Shown one piece after another: positions 17,472 to 26,724 of a stretch of DNA of 64,000 bases; within the stretch, counting starts at the first letter, position 1, and the number at the start of each line of letters is the position of its first letter. The stretch comes from JAIOSM01 sp023143455. Its GTDB lineage: Bacteria > Desulfobacterota > Desulfobacteria > Desulfobacterales > Desulfobacteraceae. The position numbers were made by a program, and so were the translations under genes. The stretch is taken from assembly GCA_030632885.1 (NCBI GenBank), contig DAOVTW010000001.1, positions 62,001-126,000 on the forward strand, given 5' to 3'. The notes below the pieces were generated by a model. That model worked only from the letters and a program-made list of their open reading frames with translations. It was not told the origin of the DNA and made no database searches.

Positions 17472-18200
17472 ATGAGTTCTGATACACTTGGAATTATTTA
17501 TATGATAACTGGGGCAGGACCTGTTGTTAAAGCAGTTATGCTTGTGCTTTTATTCTTTTCTATTACAACATGGGCAATTATTTTAATAAAGTGGAGGTAT
17601 ATTAGAAAAGCACAAAAAGAGTCAGCTGATTTCACCGAACTCTTTTGGCAGTGCAAGACTCTTTCAGATGCCTTTGCAAAAGCTAAAGCTTTAAAATCTA
17701 GCCCTGTAGCCAGGATTTTCATTACAGGATATTTGGAACTTTCAAAGTTTAATAAAACAAAGAGTAAAAGTGATAAGGAAACTGGCGAATCTGAATTAGA
17801 AAATCCCAATACACAAGAGGACAGAAGAGTGGTTGGAAATTTGCAGAGAAGTCTTAGAAGATCAATAAACATAGAAGTTAGAAGATTGACTCAACTTATC
17901 CCTTTCCTTGCTACTGCAGGAAACACTTCTCCTTTTATAGGGCTTTTTGGTACTGTATGGGGAATAATGAGCACATTCCAGGGGATTGGCTTGAGCGGGT
18001 CAGCAAGTCTTGCTGTTGTGGCTCCTGGTATCTCTGAAGCTTTGATTGCAACTGCCGCAGGTCTTGCCGTGGCAATCCCGTCAGTCATTGCATATAATTA
18101 TTTTATTGGTAAAGTTCGGCTATTGGATTCTGAACTTCAAGGTTTTTCCACTGATCTTTTAAATATTATCGAACGGGAAACGCACAAACAAAGGGGATAA
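17472..18200 (+). CDS. tolQ: MotA/TolQ/ExbB proton-channel protein TolQ
   Basis: TolQ is the inner-membrane stator subunit that uses the proton gradient, with TolR, to drive TolA. The 242 residues show three membrane helices: about 14-37, then a pair at about 145-165 and 175-200. The family block FLATAGNTSPFIGLFGTVWGIM is visible. The cytoplasmic loop after helix 1 carries a charged insert (KTKSKSDKETGESELENP) slightly longer than usual. It is first in an operon tolQ-tolR-tolA-tolB-pal-cpoB with gaps of only a few bases. Confidence 0.93.
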   Translation: MSSDTLGIIYMITGAGPVVKAVMLVLLFFSITTWAIILIKWRYIRKAQKESADFTELFWQCKTLSDAFAKAKALKSSPVARIFITGYLELSKFNKTKSKSDKETGESELENPNTQEDRRVVGNLQRSLRRSINIEVRRLTQLIPFLATAGNTSPFIGLFGTVWGIMSTFQGIGLSGSASLAVVAPGISEALIATAAGLAVAIPSVIAYNYFIGKVRLLDSELQGFSTDLLNIIERETHKQRG

Positions 18201-18202
18201 TT

Positions 18203-18619
18203 ATGAATATTGGATCAGATAATGATGAACTGATGTCTGAAATAAATGTAACTCCTTTTGTAGATGTCATGCTTGTACTTCTCATTATTTTTATGGTTGC
18301 AGCTCCCATGATGGTGCAGGGCGTTAATGTGGATTTACCAAAAGCTAGTATAAAACCTTTAAAAACCAATCAGGAAAACCTCGTAGTATCAATCGATATT
18401 GAGAGAAAAGTCTATATTAATAATCAGGTAGTTAATGTCGAGTATTTAGCTGAGCAGTTAATTGAAATAATGGGAGACCTTGATACGAAAAGCGTTTATC
18501 TAAGAGCTGATAAACGTGTGCCATATGGGATTGTGATAAATGTAGTTTCAAAGATAAAGCATGCTGGTGTGGACAGTATTGGTATGATAACTATTCCTGA
18601 TGATGACAAAGAAAACTGA
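18203..18619 (+). CDS. tolR: ExbD/TolR biopolymer transport protein TolR
   Basis: TolR, 138 residues, pairs with TolQ. It has one N-terminal membrane helix (about 20-40) that begins with the conserved FVDVMLVLLIIFMV, whose Asp is the proton carrier, then a periplasmic domain ending in IGMITIPDD. It starts 2 nt after the tolQ stop, so translation is probably coupled. Confidence 0.95.
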   Translation: MNIGSDNDELMSEINVTPFVDVMLVLLIIFMVAAPMMVQGVNVDLPKASIKPLKTNQENLVVSIDIERKVYINNQVVNVEYLAEQLIEIMGDLDTKSVYLRADKRVPYGIVINVVSKIKHAGVDSIGMITIPDDDKEN

Positions 18620-18628
18620 TTTTCTAAC

Positions 18629-19495
18629 ATGAGCACAATACTCATATCAAGCAATAAAGAAGCAACCTTCACTGGACCAGGTTATGGTGGTAAATCATCT
18701 AGCCGTCAGTTTTTTGTAGCTTTTATTTCACTACAAGTTGTTTCAGTCTTATTACATATTGGATTGTTATTATTTATGATTTTTATGCAACAACATACTA
18801 CGCTGAATAAAAAAATACCCCCTTCGGTTCAAGTTGATTTAGTTTCTTATTCTCCTAAACCTGGAGATCTTTTAAAACCTCAAACAAAAAAAATCGACAC
18901 TAAAAAATCTAAAGCGCCTTTGAAGCCTAAGCCTGTCAAAAAGAAAGTTGAGAAAACAGTCGACCTCCTAAAAGCAAAAAAAGAAGAACCCGCAAAAGAG
19001 ATTGAACCTGACCCTTCTGAAATTATTGAGGCAGCAAAAGAGGATATTAAAGAAAAAGTTGAAGACCAGGAGCAAGATAAAATTAAAGACCTTCTGTCCG
19101 AGATGAGATCAAAAGTTGCAGAACAAGAACTAAATCAGGATTATGAAGAAGAAGAAGTAACTCAAGAACAAGGCTATAAAGGATGGAGAAAAGATTATAC
19201 TGAAATTACCATTTATAACGGTATTCTTGTAGCAATAGTTCAGAAAAATTTTGTTTTTAATAAGAGGCTTGCAAAACTTGGTAAAAGTGATACAAACCCT
19301 ATAGTAAGAATTATGATTAAGATTATGAAAAATGGTGAACTTGCAGATATATGGATTGAAACTAAATCAGGGAATGACTACCTTGACAGGCAGGCTCTAA
19401 AAGCTTTAAAAAAGGCAGCTCCTTTCCCAGAGCTTCCTAAGGGGTATTCCTCTTATGATATTGGGTTTGATTTTACAGATAAAGGGCTAAATTAG
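18629..19495 (+). CDS. tolA: TolA/TonB-type energy-transducing protein
   Basis: This is the periplasm-spanning element of the Tol system. Of 288 residues, one membrane helix lies at about 29-52, followed by a Lys/Pro-rich then Glu-rich spacer (KPKPVKKKVEKTVDLL, EEEEVTQEQG). A C-terminal TonB-like fold lies at about 190-288 (AIVQKNFVFNKRL ... AAPFPELPKGYSS). Position between tolR and tolB argues for TolA rather than TonB, although the C-terminal domain alone looks TonB-family. It starts 9 nt after tolR. Confidence 0.85.
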   Translation: MSTILISSNKEATFTGPGYGGKSSSRQFFVAFISLQVVSVLLHIGLLLFMIFMQQHTTLNKKIPPSVQVDLVSYSPKPGDLLKPQTKKIDTKKSKAPLKPKPVKKKVEKTVDLLKAKKEEPAKEIEPDPSEIIEAAKEDIKEKVEDQEQDKIKDLLSEMRSKVAEQELNQDYEEEEVTQEQGYKGWRKDYTEITIYNGILVAIVQKNFVFNKRLAKLGKSDTNPIVRIMIKIMKNGELADIWIETKSGNDYLDRQALKALKKAAPFPELPKGYSSYDIGFDFTDKGLN

Positions 19496-19499
19496 ATTG

Positions 19500-20834
19500 A
19501 TGATTTATAAAAAATTAATAAAAGCGTTTTCTTTTTTTGTTATAACTTTATTTGTTGTTGTTCATGGGAATAGTATTGTTTATTGCCAGGACGTTACTAT
19601 TTTAAATATCAATAATGCTTCCATTCGAAAAATACCTCTTGCTGTGCCTGAATTTAAACAATTTTTAAAAGGGGCAAATATAGAGCAGGATGCAAAAGAA
19701 GCACAAAAGTTTCTAATGGACGCATTTAATTTCACAGGGTATTTAAAAATAATAGATGAACGCGCCTATCTTGCAAAACCTTCGGAAACCGGAATTGCAA
19801 AAAATGATATTGATTTTTTAGATTGGACAGGAATCGGTGCAGAATTGCTTATTACTGGTGGTATAAGTGTTGATAATAATAAAGTAAAGCTTTGGCTAAG
19901 ACTTTTTGACACATTTGATATGCGGCTTTTAGTGGGCAAGATTTACACTGGTGAGAGTGATGATTTACGAGAAATAATTCATCGTTTCTGTGGTGAAGTA
20001 TCTAAGAAATTAACAGGCAAACGAGGAGTTTTTGGCAGTAAGATCGCATTTGTATCAAGGGTTAACGGTAAAAAAGAGATTTTTAAGTGTGAATTTGACG
20101 GGTTTAAGCCAGAACAAATTACTTTTCATAAAAGTATTAGTCTTTCGCCAGCATGGTCATCAGATTCTAAATGGATAGCTTACACATCTTATGCTAAGGG
20201 GAAACCTGATATTTATATAAAAAATTTAAAAGAAAAAAGAGGAGCAATAATTAATAAAGAAGGGATGAATATTGCTCCTGCATGGGTTCCTGGGCAATTT
20301 GCTCTGGTCGCTAGCTTAAGTTTTTCAGGTGATCCTGAAATTTATTTGTTGACTGGCACTGGTAAAATTATTAAAAGACTAACTGATAGTTGGGGAATTG
20401 ATATTTCTCCAAAGTTTTCACCTGATGGTAAAAATCTTGTGTTTGTTTCAAGAAGAAGAGGATCCCCTCAGATTTTTATTAAAAATCTGGAAACAAATCA
20501 AATAAGAAGATTGACTTTTGAAGGTGGTTATAATACATCACCTGCATGGTCACCAAATGGTGATAGAATTGCATATGTTGGTATTAAACGCGGAAGAATA
20601 GATATTTATACCATTGGAATTGGAGGAGAATCTCCTGTGCAGCTAACAAGTGCTGCCGGAGACAATGAGGATCCTTCTTGGTCACCCGATGGTAGCTTGA
20701 TAGTTTTTTCTTCGACTCGGCAAAGAGGCATGGCTAAATTATTTGTCATGACTGCTGCCGGAGAGGAGCAAAGAAAACTTTTAAAGCTTAATGGTGAACA
20801 GACTGATCCTGATTGGTCTATGGTAAATGATTAA
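19500..20834 (+). CDS. tolB: Tol-Pal system beta-propeller protein TolB
   Basis: Periplasmic TolB cycles between TolA and Pal. A signal peptide spans about residues 1-30 (hydrophobic FSFFVITLFVVVHG). It is followed by a small N-terminal domain and a six-bladed propeller with repeated SPAWSSDSKWIAYTS-type blades (also SPKFSPDGKNLVFVS, SPAWSPNGDRIAYVG, DPSWSPDGSLIVFSS). ATG 19500 is chosen. A TTG one codon earlier (19497) is also possible. It lies 4 nt after tolA and 39 nt before pal. Confidence 0.95.
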   Translation: MIYKKLIKAFSFFVITLFVVVHGNSIVYCQDVTILNINNASIRKIPLAVPEFKQFLKGANIEQDAKEAQKFLMDAFNFTGYLKIIDERAYLAKPSETGIAKNDIDFLDWTGIGAELLITGGISVDNNKVKLWLRLFDTFDMRLLVGKIYTGESDDLREIIHRFCGEVSKKLTGKRGVFGSKIAFVSRVNGKKEIFKCEFDGFKPEQITFHKSISLSPAWSSDSKWIAYTSYAKGKPDIYIKNLKEKRGAIINKEGMNIAPAWVPGQFALVASLSFSGDPEIYLLTGTGKIIKRLTDSWGIDISPKFSPDGKNLVFVSRRRGSPQIFIKNLETNQIRRLTFEGGYNTSPAWSPNGDRIAYVGIKRGRIDIYTIGIGGESPVQLTSAAGDNEDPSWSPDGSLIVFSSTRQRGMAKLFVMTAAGEEQRKLLKLNGEQTDPDWSMVND

Positions 20835-20873
20835 AATAAAGTTAAATAATAATAATTTAATTAAGGAGGCAGT

Positions 20874-21392
20874 ATGAAAAAGAGAGTTTTTACTAATGTA
20901 ATAATGGCACTTTTAGTCGTTGGTCTTTTTCTGACAGTTTCGTGTGCACAGAAGACAGTCACGTCTGAACCAGACACCAAAACCGATCAGAAAACTTCGG
21001 ATCAGGCTAAAGCTAAGGTAAATCCGCTCAAGCCCGTTGCCACTGGCGATGCCGACGTTGATTTTATAAATTTAGATATTTATTTTGACTTTGACAGTGC
21101 AGAATTAACTGTTGATGCCCAGGCAGTTTTGCAGGGGAAAGCTGGATATCTAAAAGCTGATAAGAATATCAAAGTTATTGTTGAAGGACATTGTGACGAA
21201 CGTGGTACTACTGAATATAACCTTGCATTAGGTGAGAGACGTGCGAAGTCCGCAAAGGGCTTTCTTGTTGATTTGGGTATTTCAGAGTCACGCTTAAGCT
21301 ACATTAGTTATGGTGAAGAACAACCAGCAGTTGCAGAACATAATGCGGATGCTTGGGAACGCAACAGACGCGGTCATTTTGATATTAAGTAG
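20874..21392 (+). CDS. pal: Peptidoglycan-associated lipoprotein Pal
   Basis: An outer-membrane lipoprotein that ties the outer membrane to peptidoglycan. It has a lipoprotein signal peptide with the modified Cys at 24 (LTVSC), a Lys/Thr-rich linker, and an OmpA-like domain. That domain holds IYFDFDSAELT, VEGHCDERGTTEYNLALGERRA and the diaminopimelate-binding Asp and Arg in the expected places. It is 172 residues, a normal length. GGAGG precedes the ATG. Confidence 0.96.
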   Translation: MKKRVFTNVIMALLVVGLFLTVSCAQKTVTSEPDTKTDQKTSDQAKAKVNPLKPVATGDADVDFINLDIYFDFDSAELTVDAQAVLQGKAGYLKADKNIKVIVEGHCDERGTTEYNLALGERRAKSAKGFLVDLGISESRLSYISYGEEQPAVAEHNADAWERNRRGHFDIK

Positions 21393-21420
21393 AAGTTTTC
21401 ATGTTGCTTAATATATTGTA

Positions 21421-21466
21421 AGTGCATTAAGTTTTGAGTTTGTTTGAGCTGAAAGCTTGATGCACT
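21421..21466 (+). promoter_or_regulatory. Hairpin between pal and cpoB
   Basis: Arms AGTGCATTAAG (21421-21431) and CTTGATGCACT (21456-21466) pair with one G-T wobble around a 24-nt loop. No T-run follows directly, so it may be an attenuating or stabilising element that lowers cpoB expression relative to pal. Confidence 0.4.
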
Positions 21467-21512
21467 CATGCACTCTAATTTTATTCTTGGTTTTATTGTT
21501 TAAGGAATTATT

Positions 21513-22373
21513 ATGAATAGATTTTTCTTTTTTTCAGTTGTTTTCTTTTTTTGCCTTATTTTTTGTTCAGGATGTGTTGCAGGAAATAAAGTTGATACTC
21601 TTGAGAATAGAATTCTCTCCCTGGAAATGGAAAATACCCGACAGAAGAAAGTTATTAATTCTCTCAAAAAAAATAATGAATTGAGTAAAAAAGATTACGC
21701 ATTTATAAAAGCAGAGTTGGAAAAATACAGAGTAACCATACGTAGATTAAAAGGAACTATTGAAGAAACGGGTCATAAAGTTACGACTATAGACAAAAAG
21801 AATGAAAATGATGCCAAAGAGAAAGAAATTAAAGACCTGAATAATAAAATTCTTGAAGTTTCCAAGCGTATTGTAGAACTTGAACAATATACTGGTCTTG
21901 GGGGTTCAGAAAAGGTATCTGACGAGATTTCAAACAAAGATGTTGATGGTAAAGATAAAGACAGCGATTCAAAAACAGAGAAAGAAAACAACAAAGACAA
22001 TCCAGAAGCAATATATAAGCATGCTAAAAATCTATTAGATAAAGAAAAATATGATTCAGCTCGTCTTGAGTTTGAAAGGTTTATTAATTTGTTTCCTGAT
22101 TCTAAAAACGCTGACAATGCAAGATACTGGATAGCTGATACTTATTTTCGTGAAAAATGGTATGAGAAAGCAATTCTTGAATATCAGAAAGTTATTGAAA
22201 AGTATTCAACAGGTAATAAAGTTGTTGCAGCACTTTTAAAACAAGGTTTTTCTTTTGCAGAACTTGGTGAAAAAGCAAATGCAAGGTTGATATTAAAAGA
22301 GCTTATTAAAAAATATCCTGACTCAAATGAAGCAGGCTTTGCTGAAAAAAAATTGGAAAGATTGACAAAATAA
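21513..22373 (+). CDS. cpoB: Tol-Pal system protein CpoB/YbgF, lipoprotein form
   Basis: This coordinator of outer-membrane constriction and peptidoglycan synthesis has 286 residues. An unusually Phe-rich signal peptide ends in a lipobox with Cys 21 (CSGC), so it is probably lipid-anchored, whereas E. coli CpoB is soluble periplasmic. A coiled coil (about 27-130) is interrupted by a Lys/Asp-rich disordered stretch at about 130-160. It ends in TPR repeats (AIYKHAKNLLDKEKYDSARLEF, and so on). It is last in the tol operon; ruvC starts 10 nt after its stop. Confidence 0.9.
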   Translation: MNRFFFFSVVFFFCLIFCSGCVAGNKVDTLENRILSLEMENTRQKKVINSLKKNNELSKKDYAFIKAELEKYRVTIRRLKGTIEETGHKVTTIDKKNENDAKEKEIKDLNNKILEVSKRIVELEQYTGLGGSEKVSDEISNKDVDGKDKDSDSKTEKENNKDNPEAIYKHAKNLLDKEKYDSARLEFERFINLFPDSKNADNARYWIADTYFREKWYEKAILEYQKVIEKYSTGNKVVAALLKQGFSFAELGEKANARLILKELIKKYPDSNEAGFAEKKLERLTK

Positions 22374-22383
22374 GCAAGTTAAA

Positions 22384-22869
22384 ATGATAAAAGTTGTTGG
22401 AATTGATCCAGGGCTTGCGGGTACTGGAGTAGGAGTTGTCCGAGGAGAAAAGAGTAAAATCCTGGGATATTCTTTTGGTAGTATAGATACAGAAAAAAAA
22501 GATCCCACCTGTTTAAGACTTAATACAATTTATACAAGAGTTTTGGATTTTCTAAAAAGTGAAAACCCTGATCTGGTCGTCATAGAAGATATTTATTCAC
22601 TTGAAAAATACCCAAAATCAGGTATCATGTTAGGCAAAGTTGTTGGTGTGTTACTTATTGCGTGCTATAAAGCTGGAGCAAAAGTTGAGGAAGTATCTGT
22701 GCGAGAAGTAAAAAAAGTGGTTTCTGGTAATGGCAATGCTGATAAATTTCAGGTTGAAGAATCCACCCGAAATTTACTGAATCATGGACAACCCATTAGG
22801 CCTTTTCATGCGTCAGATGCTTTGGCATTAGCGTTAACCGGATTTTACAGGTATGAATCATACTTATGA
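22384..22869 (+). CDS. ruvC: Holliday-junction resolvase RuvC
   Basis: RuvC cuts Holliday junctions made in recombination and is targeted by RuvAB. The 161 residues show the RNase H-like acidic sites: D in GIDPGLAGTG near residue 7, E in VVIEDIYSLE near 62, and D in HASDALALAL near the end. It starts 10 nt after cpoB. Its stop overlaps the ruvA ATG by 4 bases (ATGA), so translation is coupled. Confidence 0.96.
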   Translation: MIKVVGIDPGLAGTGVGVVRGEKSKILGYSFGSIDTEKKDPTCLRLNTIYTRVLDFLKSENPDLVVIEDIYSLEKYPKSGIMLGKVVGVLLIACYKAGAKVEEVSVREVKKVVSGNGNADKFQVEESTRNLLNHGQPIRPFHASDALALALTGFYRYESYL

Positions 22870-23489
22870 TCGGATATCTTGAAGGCAAAATTATAAAATA
22901 TGAATCTGATGGCATTCTTTTGCTTGTCAACAATGTTGGGTATGAAGTGCTGCTTTCAGCAAACACTTTAAATAATATAAAAGATAAAGATGTAAAACTA
23001 TATATTTATTTTCATCAGACAGAGAAACAACCAAAGCCAGTTTTGATTGGTTTTGAAACACAAGACGAAAAAGAATTTTTTCAATTATTTATTACTGTTG
23101 ATGCCATAGGTCCTCTTAAGGCTATAAAAGCACTAGAAATTCCAAATTCTCATATTGCCCGGGCAATAGAGGAAAAAGATGTAAAATTTCTTACAAGTCT
23201 TCGGGGCATTGGAAAACGTAGTGCTGAAAAAATAATTGCAGCTCTTAATGGGAAGGCCGGCAAATTTATTTTATTAGATAATGAAAATGTAGATAGTAGG
23301 TCTGATCATAACACTCCGAATTTATCAAGAGTTATTGAAGATCAAGTTGCAAATGTCTTAAAAGAGCAGTTGGGATATTCTGATAAGGATTCAAGAATAT
23401 TGATAGCTGAAGCTTTAACAAAGAACAAAGAAATATCTACAGCAGAACAACTTTTTGATGATGTTATTAAAAGAGGGATTAAACCATGA
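22866..23489 (+). CDS. ruvA: Holliday-junction branch migration protein RuvA
   Basis: RuvA, 207 residues, binds four-way junctions and loads RuvB. The N-terminal OB fold begins MIGYLEGKIIKYESDGILLLVNNVGYEV. The HhH region contains LRGIGKRSAEKIIAAL, and a C-terminal UBA-like domain contacts RuvB. It overlaps both ruvC and ruvB by 4 bases. Confidence 0.96.
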   Translation: MIGYLEGKIIKYESDGILLLVNNVGYEVLLSANTLNNIKDKDVKLYIYFHQTEKQPKPVLIGFETQDEKEFFQLFITVDAIGPLKAIKALEIPNSHIARAIEEKDVKFLTSLRGIGKRSAEKIIAALNGKAGKFILLDNENVDSRSDHNTPNLSRVIEDQVANVLKEQLGYSDKDSRILIAEALTKNKEISTAEQLFDDVIKRGIKP

Positions 23490-24511
23490 ACAATGGTATT
23501 ATTTCATTTTCTTCTGATCAGGAAAATATCTCGTCAGCTGAGCTTTTGCCCCAGGATAAGGATTCGGATATTCTATCTTTACGACCTAAAAGTTTTAAAG
23601 AATATGTTGGGCAAAAAGATACTGTTGAGACCTTAAACATTGCAATTCAAGCTGCGAAAATGAGAAAAGAACCTTTAGAGCACATTCTTTTGCATGGTCC
23701 TCCAGGACTTGGAAAAACAACAATTTCACATATTATTGCCAACGAGATTAATAAGGGGTTAACTATTACTTCAGGTCCTGCTTTGGAAAAAGGTGGAGAT
23801 CTTATTGGAATGCTTACAAGCCTTGGAACCGGAGATATTTTTTTTATTGATGAAATCCATAGAATCCCAAAACTTGTTGAAGAGTTTTTGTATCCGGCAA
23901 TGGAAGATTATGCAGTGGATTTTGTTTTTGATAAGGGCATTAATGCAAGAAGTTACAGATATAAACTTAAACAATTTGTTTTAATAGGCGCAACAACAAG
24001 AGTTGGATTGCTTTCTTCCCCACTTAGAGATCGGTTCGGTATTTTTAGAACCTTGGATTTTTATTCAGTAAAAGATCTTATAACCATTGTTAAAAGATCC
24101 GCATTGATCCTTAAGGTTGAAATAGATGATAAGGGAGCCAACGAACTTGCAAAAAGATCCAGAGGTACTCCAAGAATTGCAAACAGACTTTTAAAGCGTG
24201 TGAGAGATTATTCCCAAGTAAAGTTTGATGGTAAAATCACAAAAATCATAGTTGATGCTGCTCTCGCCCTTGAAGGTATAGATAGTGTGGGTCTTACAGT
24301 ACTAGATAGAAATTATTTAAATACTATTATCGATTTTTATAAAGGCGGTCCTGTCGGAATTGAAGCCATTGCAGCAACTCTTCAGGAAGAGACTGATACA
24401 CTGGTAGATGTTGTTGAACCATATTTGTTAAAAATAGGAATGATAATTCGTACTTCAAGTGGCAGAAAAGTGCCGGTTAAAGCGTATGATCATTTGAAGA
24501 TTGAGTTTTAG
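23486..24511 (+). CDS. ruvB: Holliday-junction helicase motor RuvB
   Basis: RuvB is the AAA+ ring ATPase that drives branch migration. The 341 residues hold Walker A HGPPGLGKTT, Walker B FIDEIHR, sensor GATTRVGLLSSPLRDRFG and a C-terminal winged helix ending in RKVPVKAYDHLKI. An unusually long polar N-terminus (about 30 residues) precedes LRPKSFKEYVGQ. It starts by a 4-base overlap with ruvA. Confidence 0.97.
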   Translation: MNNGIISFSSDQENISSAELLPQDKDSDILSLRPKSFKEYVGQKDTVETLNIAIQAAKMRKEPLEHILLHGPPGLGKTTISHIIANEINKGLTITSGPALEKGGDLIGMLTSLGTGDIFFIDEIHRIPKLVEEFLYPAMEDYAVDFVFDKGINARSYRYKLKQFVLIGATTRVGLLSSPLRDRFGIFRTLDFYSVKDLITIVKRSALILKVEIDDKGANELAKRSRGTPRIANRLLKRVRDYSQVKFDGKITKIIVDAALALEGIDSVGLTVLDRNYLNTIIDFYKGGPVGIEAIAATLQEETDTLVDVVEPYLLKIGMIIRTSSGRKVPVKAYDHLKIEF

Positions 24512-24553
24512 AAAATGCCACAAGCTAATAAAAAATTAAAGAAAGGGCGTGAA

Positions 24554-25861
24554 GTGCATCATAAATTAAAAATTATTGTTCTATTGATTATTCTTTTTTT
24601 AATTAACCTTAAAGCTTTTGCAAACATTGAAGAAATGTTACCAGACTCTCTAGTCCTTTTACCTGAAAACAGCAATGCTCTTCTGGTTGAAAAAAGCAGT
24701 CAACAAGTCTTTCTTTATTCCCGTGGGGAAACTGAAATTATAGAAAGGTATAGATTTTCATGTTCCACAGGTGAGGCTCATGGTATAAAGATAAAATCAG
24801 GAGATAAAAAGACCCCCGAGGGAGTTTATTTTATTAAGGATGAATATGAGGATAAAGATCTTTCTCCTATTTATGGGGGGAAAGCATTCCCTATTGATTA
24901 CCCTAATTTCATGGACAAAGTTGCGAGAAGAAGTGGCAATAATATTTGGCTCCATGGAACTAATAAAGTATTAAAAGCCATGGATTCTAATGGTTGTGTG
25001 GCAATGGAAAATGAGAACATATTAAAGCTTTCTGAGTTTGTTATCATCGACAAAACTCCTGTTATAATAGTTGATATTTTAGCTAAGACCGATAGAAACA
25101 ACCTTGATTCCCAGAGCCGAATGATTCAAGATTGGTTTGAGACTTGGGAAAATGCCATTAACAAAGGCAGCTACCATGATTATTTAAGTTTATATGATAG
25201 TGACTATCTTCCTGAAATAGTTTGGTGGAAAAAGTGGTATGATATTCGGAATAAAACTGCAAAAGACATTGGAGATTTTACTTTAATTATCAGTAATAAA
25301 GGAATATATAAGCAAAATGATATTTATGTAGTTATTTTTAATATGGGGCTTAAACTTCTAAAGCAAAATATTGACTTTGGAATAAGAAAGCTATTTGTGG
25401 TAAAAAAGAATAATAGCTATAAAATTATTGGAGATGTGTATCAGACCCGTGATAATACAAAGGAATGCAAAAAGAGTTCTCCTTTAGTGGCTACAGCAGA
25501 TAGTCTTGTTCAGAAAACAGAACAGGGACCTGATATCAGAGATATTATTCAGGACTGGCTCAAAGCTTGGACCAGTAAAAATATGGACGAGTATTCTAAA
25601 TATTATTCAAAGGATTTTCATTCGGATGGATTGAATAAAAAAGAATGGCTGAAACGAAAAAAAAGCCTTGCAAAAAGATATGGTTATATAAGTGTTCTTG
25701 CTAGTAATTTTCAAGTTGATAAAGGTAAAGATAATATAACTATTAGATTTATACAGGATTATAAATCCAGTGGGTTTAGCGCAACAGGAATAAAAACATT
25801 AATATTTATTAATGAGGATAAGGAATGGAAGATATATCGCGAGAGCTGGAAAAAGAAATAG
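24554..25861 (+). CDS. Csd6-type YkuD L,D-transpeptidase/carboxypeptidase with two NTF2-like domains
   Basis: Start GTG 24554 is preferred because AAAGGG lies 6 nt upstream and gives a clean signal peptide (MHHKLKIIVLLIILFLINLKAFA, cut before NIEE). An in-frame ATG at 24515 has no ribosome site. After export come a YkuD domain with LHGTNK and the catalytic Cys in SNGCVAM, then two successive NTF2-like domains (RMIQDWFETWENAINKGSY and DIIQDWLKAWTSKNMDEY). YkuD plus NTF2-like is the layout of H. pylori Csd6, a peptidoglycan tetrapeptide-trimming enzyme needed for helical shape. L,D-transpeptidase activity is the alternative. It leads a run of shape-type genes; the next gene overlaps it by 37 nt. 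Confidence 0.85.
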   Translation: MHHKLKIIVLLIILFLINLKAFANIEEMLPDSLVLLPENSNALLVEKSSQQVFLYSRGETEIIERYRFSCSTGEAHGIKIKSGDKKTPEGVYFIKDEYEDKDLSPIYGGKAFPIDYPNFMDKVARRSGNNIWLHGTNKVLKAMDSNGCVAMENENILKLSEFVIIDKTPVIIVDILAKTDRNNLDSQSRMIQDWFETWENAINKGSYHDYLSLYDSDYLPEIVWWKKWYDIRNKTAKDIGDFTLIISNKGIYKQNDIYVVIFNMGLKLLKQNIDFGIRKLFVVKKNNSYKIIGDVYQTRDNTKECKKSSPLVATADSLVQKTEQGPDIRDIIQDWLKAWTSKNMDEYSKYYSKDFHSDGLNKKEWLKRKKSLAKRYGYISVLASNFQVDKGKDNITIRFIQDYKSSGFSATGIKTLIFINEDKEWKIYRESWKKK

Positions 25862-26715
25862 AATCATATTCAAGCCCAGCCCGTACTAAACGGAAAAGTG
25901 AAACAAGATTGATAGCGGTTGATGATTTTGGAAAAATGAAATCTGCTGATTGGATTAAAAAGCTTGTTCTTTTTTTATTGGTTTTGAGTGTGGTTTTATC
26001 TGCTACAACTATTTTGTTTTTTAAGCTTTATGCCAATTATAAAGTTGAATATATTGATTTGCGTGAGAATTTGAATTTGGCTGAAAAGAAAATAAAAGAT
26101 TCAATTAAAGAAAAAGAATATCTCATGGCTAAGCTTGTTATATCAAATTTTAATTCTGATAGATCTGTTGAAGAGACAAAAAAAGAAGATAATGTAAATA
26201 AAGTTATTGAAAGTAAGGTTGCTAAAATAGTGAAAAAGAAGCCTAAGCCTGCTCCAAAAATAGTTCCTCCTGAAGTTCCAAAAGCAACTACTACTGTAGT
26301 TCCAGAAGTAACTACTCCTGAAGTTGAATCAGAACCTGATGATATTAAAAACGTTGGAATTGAGAGGTTCACGATAGTGAAAGATGATCTCAGCGGTGAT
26401 CTGCTTATAAAATTTAGAGTGTTCAATACGGCGAGTGAAAAAGGTGATGCTTCAGGTCGGGTATTTGTTGTTTTGTCCTCCCAGGACGGATCTGAAGCTA
26501 ATCAATTGGTTGTACCCACAGTCTCACTGAAAGATAATATTCCCACTATACCCAGAAGAGGACAGTATTTTTCCATAGCTCATTTTAAACCTGTGAATTT
26601 TAGAATTAGAAATATTCCGAATCCTGAGCTTTATACTAAAGCAACTGTTTTGGTGTTCGGGAAAGAGAATGTATTGATTTTAAATGAAGAAATAAATATA
26701 TCTATTGGCAATTAA
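25825..26715 (+). CDS. Unknown single-pass membrane protein with coiled coil, in cell-shape gene cluster
   Basis: This 296-residue protein starts inside the upstream gene (37-nt overlap) with ATAAGGA before its ATG. It has a charged cytoplasmic N-terminus of about 45 residues, one membrane helix at about 46-68 and a short coiled coil to about 110. A Lys/Pro/Val/Thr-rich linker follows (KKKPKPAPKIVPPEVPKATT, about 135-175), then a periplasmic domain of about 120 residues with beta-type pattern (ending VLILNEEINISIGN). No family is recognised. Its topology and its place between Csd6-like and Csd4-like enzymes suggest a scaffold linking a cytoplasmic bactofilin to periplasmic enzymes, by analogy with H. 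pylori Csd5 or Csd7 but without visible homology. Confidence 0.75.
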   Translation: MEDISRELEKEIESYSSPARTKRKSETRLIAVDDFGKMKSADWIKKLVLFLLVLSVVLSATTILFFKLYANYKVEYIDLRENLNLAEKKIKDSIKEKEYLMAKLVISNFNSDRSVEETKKEDNVNKVIESKVAKIVKKKPKPAPKIVPPEVPKATTTVVPEVTTPEVESEPDDIKNVGIERFTIVKDDLSGDLLIKFRVFNTASEKGDASGRVFVVLSSQDGSEANQLVVPTVSLKDNIPTIPRRGQYFSIAHFKPVNFRIRNIPNPELYTKATVLVFGKENVLILNEEINISIGN

Positions 26716-26724
26716 CTAAAAATT

